DNA of 64,000 nt, from assembly GCF_002949795.1 (NCBI RefSeq), contig NZ_CP026692.1, forward strand, positions 1,919,501-1,983,500, written 5' to 3'. Of this stretch, positions 34,087 through 42,954 are shown one piece after another. Position numbers and translations under genes: made by a program. Position 1 is the stretch's first letter, and every line of letters begins with the position of its first letter. Below the pieces are notes generated by a model. It did not search any database, was not told the DNA's origin, and saw nothing but the letters and a program-made list of their open reading frames with translations. Source of the DNA: Nostoc sp. 'Lobaria pulmonaria (5183) cyanobiont' (GTDB taxonomy: Bacteria; Cyanobacteriota; Cyanobacteriia; Cyanobacteriales; Nostocaceae).

Positions 34087-37000
34087 ATGTGGCAACAAGA
34101 AAAAAAAGATACTTCGATAGTCAGGCTGATACTATGGGTTGCCTTAGCTACAACCCCGATGGCAGCATCTCTAGTGGTATCAGCACCGATGCTGGCACAA
34201 TCTACACCGGAAGCTACCTCTTCGCCACTGCCACAAACAGGGCAAAATGAATCGATAGTGCGGATTGACGGTTCCAGTAGCTTGAGTGCAATCAACCAAA
34301 GCCTGAAAGAAAGTTTTGAAAAACAGTTTGCTGGTAAAAAGGTTGAAGTTGCTGCTAACGGCACTGAGACAGCCCTGAAAAATTTGCTAGATGGCAAAAT
34401 CGATATAGTCGCAATGGGGCGCGGGTTGACGCCAGCAGAAAAAGCCCAAGGACTAGAGCAAATTCGTTTGCAGCGTGAGAAGATTGCGATCGTGGTTGGT
34501 GCAGACAATCCTTTCAAAGGAAGCTTGACTAGTAAGCAATTTGCCCGGATTTTCCGCGGACAAATTACAAATTGGTCGCAACTGGGAGGGCCTTCAGGGA
34601 AGATTCGGTTCATTGATCGCCCGATCGCCAGTGAAACTCGCAATACTTTTCGTACTTATCCAGCCTTCAAAAGTGCTGAATTTGCTACAGGAGCCAATGC
34701 TACCCAAGTAACTGATGATAATACCGCAGAAATCATCAAACAACTGGGCAAAGACGGCATCAGCTATGTGTTAGCTAATCAGGTGTCGAAGTTGAAAGGG
34801 GTGCGAGTTCTGCAATTACATCAAGCCTTACCAGATGATGCTAAATATCCTTTTTCGCAACCTTTAGTTTACGTTTACAAAAAAAATCAGAGTTTAACCA
34901 CAGTAGATTTTCTTGGCTTTACCCTAGCACCCCCAGGACAGCAGGCTATAGAAAAAGGTAGAACTGTCGAAGCCGAGGCGATCGCAGCCAGCGTCTTACA
35001 ACCTGCTGTTGCGGCTTCCCCCAGTGCCCAGACGACACCAGCGGCTACGCCTTCCCCTAGTGCCACTAGTTCTGTATTTGGCGAACAGCCCTTTGTGGCT
35101 GCTCCTGCACAAAGCACTCCAATTGTAAATAAAGAAACACCATTGTGGTTGCTGCTACCTGTCTTTTTTATCACTGTAGGTGGATCTGCAGTATGGTGGA
35201 TTCTGAGAAAACGTCCATTGCCCGCTGAGACAACAGACAATTTCCCAGAATCAAATCCTCATCCACCCAGTGGAGACAATTTCCCAGAATCAAATCCTCA
35301 TCCACCCAATGGAGAAACGGCGGCGATCGAGACTAGCACGGGTTCTTCCCTGAATGGAGCGACGCTGGAGGAGCAGGCAGTACCGCACTTCCCAGAGCAA
35401 GAAACCCCCGATCGCACTTCTTTCAACATCTACGCTCAAACACAATCCGATCTGAACCAAAATGCTACTCAGGGGACAGCAAATTTAGTACAGGAGACAA
35501 GTAATGGTACTTCTAACCTCTATGAAGGCGCGACATCAGGCGTAGCTAATGGCTCGGAAAATAACAACTTAGGAGCCGCAGCCTTAGGTGGTGCGGCTAT
35601 AGCAACAGGCATCGGGGCGGCTACTTGGTCTACCTTTAGCAACAAAGAAACAGAAACAAACGCAATCGATGAGACAGTAGAGTTAAATAATTATACGGAG
35701 ACAAATACTCCTGAGTCTGATGAAGTTGCATGGTATATAGAAGCCCCAGCGGCTGTAGTCAATACTTCATATCCTCACCTGGGTAATATTCCAGAAGAGA
35801 TATCTGATATAGAACTGTCTTCATCTGAGGTGACAGCCCCACTCCCAGAATTATCAGATGTGCCACAAGTAACCTCTGATTTTGGGTATTGGGACACAGC
35901 AATTAGTGAAGATGAGGTAGATGAGGAACTTCAAGCAGAATTGAACTGGCTAGAGAGTATCACCTCAACTGAAGATACAGCCTCAGTAGATGAATGGGCC
36001 TTAGCGGAATCTGACGAAGTGACAGCCGATGTGGAAGCATCAGCGACAGAAACATCCTCACTGCTCGATTTACCTGAATTTACAGAAACTGAAGATACAG
36101 CCTCAGTAGATGAATTGCCCTTAGCGGAGTCTGAGGAAGTGGCAGATGATGTGGAAGCATCAGCGACAGAAACATCCTCACTGCTCGATTTACCTGAATT
36201 TACAGAAGATTTATTGAGTGAAGATGCCTTGAATGTGGTAGCGGACGCAGCCGAACCCACTTTAAATTTGCCAGAGGAAGAACTTCCAGCCGAGCCGACT
36301 GTCGGGCAAGGTGTTGCTGAAGCTAATTCCACAGATTTGGCCGCAGCGGCGGCTTTAGCAGCAGGCGCAGGAGTTGGTGCTTGGGCTAGCACCTTTGGAT
36401 CGGATGCTCAAAATGAGACGACCGCAGCCGAAACAGCTACTGGTTTGGTTGATGCAGATGAAGAAAGCAGTATTATGCTCACACCAGATACTCATACATC
36501 GGCTGATGTATCTTGGGAGATTTCCGAAACCAAAAAAGCAGCACTGCGGCAACAAGGCGGCTCGCAATTAATAGTGCGGCTGTATGATGTGACTGGCATT
36601 GATTTAAGTTATCAAACTCCACAGTTAGTAAAGCAGTATGAATCTGAGGAAACAGTAAACGACGGCTCAATAGACATTCCCCGCAGCGATCGCGACTACA
36701 TAGCTGAAATTGGCTATATCGCTGATGGCGATGCCTACAGCGGTAAACTACGCTGGTTATTTATCGCCCGTTCTCCAATTGTTCGTGTCTTCAGTCCTGT
36801 GAATCCAGATCCGATAGTTGATGATGTCGCAATCGCAGATAAAACAGATATTGATTTGGTAGATACTCAAGAAGAGATCGGTGAAGAAGAAAGCAGTATT
36901 GTGCTCGCACCACATACTTATACATCGGCTCATGTATCTTGGGAGATTTCCGCAGCCAAGAAAGCAGAACTGTGGCAACAGGGCGGCTCTCAATTGGTAG

Positions 37001-38274
37001 TGCGGCTGTATGATGTGACTGGCATTGACTTGAGTTATCAAAGTCCCCAGCTAGTAAAGCAATATGAATGTGAGGAAACAGCACACGATCGCTTTGTGGA
37101 AATTCCCGTCAACGATCGCAACTACCTAGCTGAAATTGGCTATATCGCTTATGGCGAACACTGGTTATTCATCGCCCGTTCTGCAATTATTCGTGTCTTC
37201 AGTGCTGTAAATCCAGATCCCGTAGTTGATGATGTCGCAATCGCGGATCAAACAGATGTTGATTTGGTAGATTTCCAAGAAGAAAGCAGTATTGTCCTCA
37301 CACCCCGCACTTCCCAATGGGCTGATGTCTCTTGGGAGATTTCCGAAGCTAAGAAAGCAGCACTGCAACAACAGGGCGGCTCTCAATTGGTAGTGCGGCT
37401 ATATGATGTGACTGGCATTGATTTGAGTTATCAAACTCCGCAGCTGGTACAGCAGTATGAATGTGAAGAGACTGCACACGATCGCTTTGTGGAAATTCCC
37501 ATCAGCGAACGCGATTACATAGCTGAAATTGGCTATGTCGCTGATGGCGATGCCTACGGCGGTAAACTAGGCTGGTTATTCATTGCTCGTTCTGCGATCG
37601 TTCGTGTCTTTAGTCCAGCGCCGACAAATTCGACAACAGATTCCACTGGTGAAAATGTAGCATTAGTAAGCGAAGCAGCTGTTGGCTTGGCAAATGTAGA
37701 AGAAGAAACTGCTCCAGAAGAGAGCAGTATTTTCCTCACACCCCGCACTCCCAAGTGGGCTTATGTTTCTTGGAATATTTCCAAAGCTCAGGCGGAAGCA
37801 CTGCGACAACAGGGCAGTTCCCAACTAGTAGTGCGGCTCTATGATGTAACCGGGATTGACTTGAGTTATCAAAGTCCCCAGCTTGTCCAGCAGTATGAAT
37901 CTGAAGAAGTAGCACGCGATCGCTTTGTGGCGATTCCGGTGAGCGATCGCGATTATATGGTTGAAATTGGCTATATCGCTGATGGCGACCGTTGGTTACT
38001 CATCGCCCGTTCCGCTAACGTCCGGGTTTTCAGTCGTTCCTACGGAGATTTCTGGTTTGTCGCTGATGCTGAGTTAATTATTCACGGAGCAACTCAACCA
38101 AATACCAGCGTAAACATTGGTGGTCATGCCATCAAAATTAAACCCGATGGGACTTTTCACCTACGTCTTCCCTTTTCAGATGGTTTAATGGACTATCTGA
38201 TAACGGTAGCTGCTGATGGGGAATCCCCAAGAACTATCCATAAGAAGTTCTCTCAGGAAACTTCCGAAAGCTAA
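34087..38274 (+). CDS. Giant protein: PBP-like domain, membrane helix, four DUF4912 repeats
   Basis: The 1395-residue protein starts with a signal/anchor (LILWVALATTPMAASLVVSAPMLAQS). A phosphate-binding-protein-like domain follows (about 55-305; VRIDGSSSLSAINQSLKESFE, GKIDIVAMGRGLTPAEK, FARIFRGQITNWSQLGG), then a membrane helix (LWLLLPVFFITVGGSAVWWIL, about 353-373). The rest is an acidic low-complexity region with duplicated TEDTASVDE...LDLPEFTE blocks and two Gly/Ala-rich hydrophobic stretches. Four copies of a roughly 100-residue DUF4912 domain follow (VSWEIS.AKKAALRQQGGSQLVVRLYDVTGIDLSYQ ... LFIARS..VRVFS). It may sense or tether phosphate or another ligand, but function is unknown. Confidence 0.75.
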   Translation: MWQQEKKDTSIVRLILWVALATTPMAASLVVSAPMLAQSTPEATSSPLPQTGQNESIVRIDGSSSLSAINQSLKESFEKQFAGKKVEVAANGTETALKNLLDGKIDIVAMGRGLTPAEKAQGLEQIRLQREKIAIVVGADNPFKGSLTSKQFARIFRGQITNWSQLGGPSGKIRFIDRPIASETRNTFRTYPAFKSAEFATGANATQVTDDNTAEIIKQLGKDGISYVLANQVSKLKGVRVLQLHQALPDDAKYPFSQPLVYVYKKNQSLTTVDFLGFTLAPPGQQAIEKGRTVEAEAIAASVLQPAVAASPSAQTTPAATPSPSATSSVFGEQPFVAAPAQSTPIVNKETPLWLLLPVFFITVGGSAVWWILRKRPLPAETTDNFPESNPHPPSGDNFPESNPHPPNGETAAIETSTGSSLNGATLEEQAVPHFPEQETPDRTSFNIYAQTQSDLNQNATQGTANLVQETSNGTSNLYEGATSGVANGSENNNLGAAALGGAAIATGIGAATWSTFSNKETETNAIDETVELNNYTETNTPESDEVAWYIEAPAAVVNTSYPHLGNIPEEISDIELSSSEVTAPLPELSDVPQVTSDFGYWDTAISEDEVDEELQAELNWLESITSTEDTASVDEWALAESDEVTADVEASATETSSLLDLPEFTETEDTASVDELPLAESEEVADDVEASATETSSLLDLPEFTEDLLSEDALNVVADAAEPTLNLPEEELPAEPTVGQGVAEANSTDLAAAAALAAGAGVGAWASTFGSDAQNETTAAETATGLVDADEESSIMLTPDTHTSADVSWEISETKKAALRQQGGSQLIVRLYDVTGIDLSYQTPQLVKQYESEETVNDGSIDIPRSDRDYIAEIGYIADGDAYSGKLRWLFIARSPIVRVFSPVNPDPIVDDVAIADKTDIDLVDTQEEIGEEESSIVLAPHTYTSAHVSWEISAAKKAELWQQGGSQLVVRLYDVTGIDLSYQSPQLVKQYECEETAHDRFVEIPVNDRNYLAEIGYIAYGEHWLFIARSAIIRVFSAVNPDPVVDDVAIADQTDVDLVDFQEESSIVLTPRTSQWADVSWEISEAKKAALQQQGGSQLVVRLYDVTGIDLSYQTPQLVQQYECEETAHDRFVEIPISERDYIAEIGYVADGDAYGGKLGWLFIARSAIVRVFSPAPTNSTTDSTGENVALVSEAAVGLANVEEETAPEESSIFLTPRTPKWAYVSWNISKAQAEALRQQGSSQLVVRLYDVTGIDLSYQSPQLVQQYESEEVARDRFVAIPVSDRDYMVEIGYIADGDRWLLIARSANVRVFSRSYGDFWFVADAELIIHGATQPNTSVNIGGHAIKIKPDGTFHLRLPFSDGLMDYLITVAADGESPRTIHKKFSQETSES
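36463..38034. repeat. Four DUF4912-coding repeats
   Basis: Units begin near 36463, 36886, 37285 and 37720, spaced about 400-435 bases. The core around GTGCGGCTGTATGATGTGAC and GGCATTGA is nearly identical in all four, so the copies arose by recent duplication or gene conversion. Acidic linkers between units vary in length. Confidence 0.8.
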
Positions 38275-38363
38275 CATTACCCTGAGTTATCCCCTCTAAC
38301 CCGATTCTCTCTTTTTAGGGGGTATAGGAAGGGGGGATTTTATTATATAGCAGTTTTTAGATG

Positions 38364-38555
38364 TAGGACTTACGCACTGTACAAATTAATTATGGTATGC
38401 ATTTACCATGCATAGGTCGTTTCAGGCTTTAATTAATCATTCTTTGATAGTAAATAGACCTGCACTGTAGGGGCACAGCAATGCTGTGCCCTAACGACAG
38501 ATGTGGTTTTTCAAATCATTCATATTTTGTCTTTTATGTCAATGCGTAAGTCCTA
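38364..38555. mobile_element. Candidate MITE with 13-bp TIRs and 5-bp target duplication
   Basis: Perfect inverted ends TAGGACTTACGCA (38364-38376) and TGCGTAAGTCCTA (38543-38555) bound 192 bases, flanked on both sides by AGATG (38359-38363 and 38556-38560). Inside is a palindrome GGGCACAGC-AAT-GCTGTGCCC (38471-38491) and no coding frame. A solo end lies at 6525-6537. The ends are presumably recognised by a transposase encoded elsewhere. Confidence 0.7.
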
Positions 38556-39346
38556 AGATGGATAAAATACACTACTCCAATCCTTAAGCGCGCGTTCTTT
38601 CTGAGTGGGTAAGTCTTGTAAAGGCAATTGGGAAAGATGAAATAATTTCTGAAGTAGCACTCCCGGATTTTTCACTTGTGAGAAATCCGGGTTTATTGCC
38701 TAGAAACTAAAATGATATGAAGAATACACAAAACTCAGTATTTATAAATACATTTATCGGCAAATAATGTAAACAGTATGCCAATATAAGTATTTCAGTA
38801 TAAATATGTAAGTAAAATATTGACTGTAATTTACTGTAGTGTTATTGTAAGGTTATTGAGATGTTCTCTATTTTCAAGCTAAACACCCACATAGAATAGC
38901 CCACAAGGAGGGTATCAAAATATTTTTACCGGGTAAGAGTCAACTGTTGATTATTTTCAAGGTAGTAAGACTTAGGCGCTGGCAAAAACCAAATATGAAG
39001 GGTGGATTTTAGGCATTAAAGCTGAATTTTTCAATGCTTATTCAGTGATTTGTATTGAACAAAGATGATTAAAAAAGCCTGAAATGACCGATTATCCTGA
39101 ATGCACACCTTCATTAATTTGTAGAGTGCTTAAGACTTAGATAGTCTGAGATAGTTAAATAAGTGATATGTACAAGCCTTTTTATCTGGTGAATCTTCAA
39201 TCAATTTACTGATGAGCTTCAATGGTGAAGTATAAAGTATCCCGGAAACATCAAATTTCGGTAGATTTTAGTCCCCGAAAACGTCACTAAACTCAAGATT
39301 GAGAACTGAAGTTACTAAAAAAATCGATTTACTCAGGTAATAAGTT
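38556..39346. other. Long AT-rich leader before the RTX gene
   Basis: Nearly 800 bases without a credible gene precede the RTX gene. Several short imperfect repeats are present, but no clear terminator or RNA was recognised. The bases just after the PBP/DUF4912 stop (38281-38340) contain a weak CCCCT/AGGGG hairpin. Confidence 0.4.
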
Positions 39347-42300
39347 ATGGCAAATATCATTGGAACCAACGGTAACGATACCCTAGTAGGTAGTGATGAC
39401 GCGGACACGATTAAGGGTCTTGCAGGTAACGATACCATCACAGGTAACGATGGTAACGACACCTTAATTGGTGGTGGCGGTAAGGATCAATTTGTTTACA
39501 ACCTCAGTAACGGCATTGATACAATCACTGATTTCGGTGGCATAGGTAAAGGCGTAAATACCTCGGCAGCAGTCATTGCCGAAGTGGACACCCTAAAATT
39601 CCCCGACTTTGACTTCTTTAGTGCCAAAAACTTGCTCCTTACTCAGAATGGCAGCAATTTGGAAATCGGCTTTGAAGAGGCAGGTCAGACCATAGTCATC
39701 CTGCAAAACTTCAAATTAGAAAACTTCAAGAATCTGAAAGCTTCTGGGGCAACACCAGCGATTGGCAATATCTTGTTTGGAGGGCAAACTAGTATCACCG
39801 ACAGCTTTAATGTCCTGGATGCCAACTCCACTGATACCAACCTGGGCATCAAGAACACGGTGACTTTTCTTAATGACCTCGACAACAACATTACGGGTTT
39901 AGACGACTCAGATGATGTCGTCAATGGTGAGGCGGGTAATGACAAAATCGACGGCAAGAGTGGCAACGATTTGCTGCGCGGTGGTACGGGAAATGATACT
40001 CTCATTGGTGGCGCGGGAAATGACACTCTCATTGGTGATACGGGCAATAACTTTCTCGTTGGTGGTGCTGGTGACGATGAATTGAATGCTGATTCATCAA
40101 CAGGCAATAATACCCTTAATGGTGGTGCTGGTAACGATTACTTGATTGCTGACAGTTCAACAGGCGATAACCTGCTCTCTGGTGGGGATGGCAATGACAG
40201 CTTCTCTTTGGCGGCCCCCTCTACTACCTCCTCTTCTTTAGTAACTCAAACGGTAGATGGAGGGATAGGTGAAGATTCCTTGTCCGGCTATTTCAACTAT
40301 ACTACGGGGGGAATCACCTCGACTTTCAATGCTGCTACTAACATTGGCTCGATTAGAGGGGGCACGGATCGAGTTAACTACAAGAATATCGAAAGATTAA
40401 ATATCTCAGGTACAACCTACAATGACAATATTGTGGGGACTAATGGCAACGATTATCTCTCTGGGGGCGGTGGCAAGGATACGATTTTTGGCGGTGAAGG
40501 TAACGATGAGTTGAGTGTTGATTCAACAAGCGATAATATCCTCAACGGTGGCGCTGGTAGCGATCGCTTGAGTGCTAGCTCTTCAAAAGGTAATAACCTG
40601 CTCTCTGGTGGCGATGGCAATGATTCTCTTGACATCTCTGCGTATTTCGACTTCTTAGAGAACAGATATATCAATCCCACCTCTGGCAATAACACCCTCA
40701 ACGGTGGCGCTGGTGACGATTCCTTGAGTGCTGACGGTTCAACAGGCTATAACCTACTCGCTGGTGGCGATGGCAATGATTCTCTTAATGCCTATGCCGC
40801 CTCTGGTAATAACACGCTCAATGGTGGCACTGGTAACGATGAATTGAATACTGATTCAACAGGTAATAACCTGCTCTTAGGAGGGGATGGCAATGACAGC
40901 TTCTCTTTTACGTCCCCATCTACAGCCTCCTCTTCCTTAGTAACTCAAACGGTAGATGGAGGGATAGGTAAAGATTCCTTGTCCATCAATTACTACAATA
41001 CTACGAGCGGAATCACTTCGACATTCAATGCCACTACTAATATCGGCTCGATTACATCAGGCACAAATCGGGTTAGCTACAAAAGTATCGAACAACTATA
41101 TATCAGAACTACAGCCTATGATGACAATATTGTCGGGACTAGTGGCAATGATACAATAGATGGGTTCGATGGTGGCAATGATACAATAGATGGGGGCAGT
41201 GGTGACGATTACTTGTCGTTAGGTAATGGTGCTACCCAAGGAATCACAACGACTTTCAATGCCACTACTAATATCGGCTCGATTACATCAGGCACGAATC
41301 GGGTTAGCTACAAGAATATCGAACGATTAAATATTTTTGATACGGCTTACAATGACTTGATTGTGGGGAGCAATGGCAACGATACGATCGGTGGGGTCAA
41401 TGGGGTCAATGGGGTCGATGGTGGCAATGATACAATAGACGGGGGCAGTGGTGACGACTTGTTGTCGTTTGGTAGCTATTATGCTACCGAGGTAATCACT
41501 TCGACATTCAATGCCACTACTAATACTGGCTCGATTACATCGGGCACGAATCGGGTTAACTATAAGAATATTGAACGCTTAAATATTTTTGGTACAGACT
41601 ACGATGACTTGATTGTGGGGAGCAATGGTAACGATACGATAGATGGGGCAGGTGGAAATAACACGATTCTCGGCGGTGCAGGTAAGGATTATTTGAGTGC
41701 TAATGCTTCAAATGATTTGAATTTAAATGTTAATAATCTGCTCTCTGGAGGCGATGGTAATGATTCTCTTGACGTCTCTGGTTTTTACGACGACTATCGC
41801 GGCAATTTCTCTCTGATTGCTATTTTGGGCAAAAACACCCTCAATGGTGGCGCTGGTGACGATAACTTAGTTACTAATTATTCATCAGGCAATAACTTAC
41901 TCTCTGGGGACGATGGCAATGATACTCTTACAGCCGCTGGTTCAGCCTCCTTATATTCCTCATACGGAGCTTATACTGTCTCTGGCAATAACACCCTCAA
42001 CGGTGGTGCTGGTAACGATCGCTTGATTGTTGATTATTCATCAGGCGATAATCTACTGGATGGAGGCGATGGCAATGACTACCTCACAGCCTCTAGCGCT
42101 ACTGGTAAGAACACCCTCAAAGGTGGTAATGGCAATGACTACCTCACAGGTGGCAATGGTAATGATAGCCTAATTGGAGGAGCTGGTATTGATACCTTTG
42201 CTTTCAATAGTTACAATCAAGGCGTTGATAATATTTATGACTTCAACGCGACTAATGAACTGATTCAGATATCGGCTGTTGGTTTTGGTGGCGGATTATC

Positions 42301-42496
42301 AACACCTTCACTTAAGACAAGTCAGTTTACCCTCGGAACATCTGCAACCACGAGCAATCAACGATTTATCTATGACAATATTACAGGTGCATTGTTCTTT
42401 GATGGAGATGGCAGTGCGTCTGGGTTTACTCAGGTAAAATTTGCACAAATGTCTGCTGGCTTGTCACTAACAGAAAAGAATTTTGTGGTTGTTTAA
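39347..42496 (+). CDS. RTX-type calcium-binding repeat protein
   Basis: The 1049-residue protein is built almost entirely of GGxGxDxLxGG-type nonapeptides (GNDTLIGGAGNDTLIGD and many more), which coil into calcium-binding beta rolls. They are interspersed with a repeated 60-residue unit containing ITSTFNATTNIGSITSGTNRV and YKNIERLNI. No N-terminal signal is present. The C-terminal region (FNSYNQGVDNIYDFNATNEL ... AQMSAGLSLTEKNFVVV) resembles a type I secretion signal domain. It is likely exported by an ABC/HlyD/TolC system not encoded in the window. No enzymatic domain is seen. Confidence 0.88.
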   Translation: MANIIGTNGNDTLVGSDDADTIKGLAGNDTITGNDGNDTLIGGGGKDQFVYNLSNGIDTITDFGGIGKGVNTSAAVIAEVDTLKFPDFDFFSAKNLLLTQNGSNLEIGFEEAGQTIVILQNFKLENFKNLKASGATPAIGNILFGGQTSITDSFNVLDANSTDTNLGIKNTVTFLNDLDNNITGLDDSDDVVNGEAGNDKIDGKSGNDLLRGGTGNDTLIGGAGNDTLIGDTGNNFLVGGAGDDELNADSSTGNNTLNGGAGNDYLIADSSTGDNLLSGGDGNDSFSLAAPSTTSSSLVTQTVDGGIGEDSLSGYFNYTTGGITSTFNAATNIGSIRGGTDRVNYKNIERLNISGTTYNDNIVGTNGNDYLSGGGGKDTIFGGEGNDELSVDSTSDNILNGGAGSDRLSASSSKGNNLLSGGDGNDSLDISAYFDFLENRYINPTSGNNTLNGGAGDDSLSADGSTGYNLLAGGDGNDSLNAYAASGNNTLNGGTGNDELNTDSTGNNLLLGGDGNDSFSFTSPSTASSSLVTQTVDGGIGKDSLSINYYNTTSGITSTFNATTNIGSITSGTNRVSYKSIEQLYIRTTAYDDNIVGTSGNDTIDGFDGGNDTIDGGSGDDYLSLGNGATQGITTTFNATTNIGSITSGTNRVSYKNIERLNIFDTAYNDLIVGSNGNDTIGGVNGVNGVDGGNDTIDGGSGDDLLSFGSYYATEVITSTFNATTNTGSITSGTNRVNYKNIERLNIFGTDYDDLIVGSNGNDTIDGAGGNNTILGGAGKDYLSANASNDLNLNVNNLLSGGDGNDSLDVSGFYDDYRGNFSLIAILGKNTLNGGAGDDNLVTNYSSGNNLLSGDDGNDTLTAAGSASLYSSYGAYTVSGNNTLNGGAGNDRLIVDYSSGDNLLDGGDGNDYLTASSATGKNTLKGGNGNDYLTGGNGNDSLIGGAGIDTFAFNSYNQGVDNIYDFNATNELIQISAVGFGGGLSTPSLKTSQFTLGTSATTSNQRFIYDNITGALFFDGDGSASGFTQVKFAQMSAGLSLTEKNFVVV

Positions 42497-42954
42497 TCGT
42501 AATTAGCGCTCTTGTATAACTTTAGGTACGGAATGGGAGGTTATATTTTAAGCACCTCCCATTAAATTTTTCAATAGAGACGTAGCACTGCTACGTTTCC
42601 ACAATGGTTCTGGATAACGCATATTTAACACCAGATGTCTATGGTTTCCAACAATTTGCGCCAAATCGACGCATCTCTGGAAAACCGGAAAAAATTTTCC
42701 AAATTTCTCCATTTTGCAGCCTGAAAGCCTTACTGCATAAGGCATCGACACATTTCAACGAAGTGATGCGGTTTTCAAGATTCGGGCGAGATGCGTCGAT
42801 AAGCTTCAACACACTCCCTAAAAGTAAAATATATTACTTAAAATTGTTAAGGTTTTAACAAAAACTTAGCATTGGGTATCTTTTGCTCTGGAAAAATTGC
42901 TTGAGTTAGACATTTCCTAAATGCTAACGTCTACAAGGTGACACAGGATTTGGA
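42497..42954. other. Gap containing a dispersed repeat
   Basis: No convincing gene. The block from about 42570 to 42700 (GAGACGTAGCACTGCTACGTT hairpin followed by CCAACAATTTGCGCC) looks like an interspersed Nostoc repeat. Short frames on both strands are open by chance. Confidence 0.45.

Noticed and set aside
35931..37754. Several minus-strand frames opposite the PBP/DUF4912 gene
   Set aside because: They are shadows of repetitive coding DNA, with low-complexity Ser/Ala translations.
39685..40701. Minus-strand Ser/Pro/Leu-rich frames opposite the RTX gene
   Set aside because: They are the complement of GGxGxD repeats and have no independent support.
42548..42858. Short frames on both strands before the FAD oxidoreductase
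   Set aside because: They fall in a dispersed repeat block, overlap each other, and show no family pattern or ribosome-binding site.
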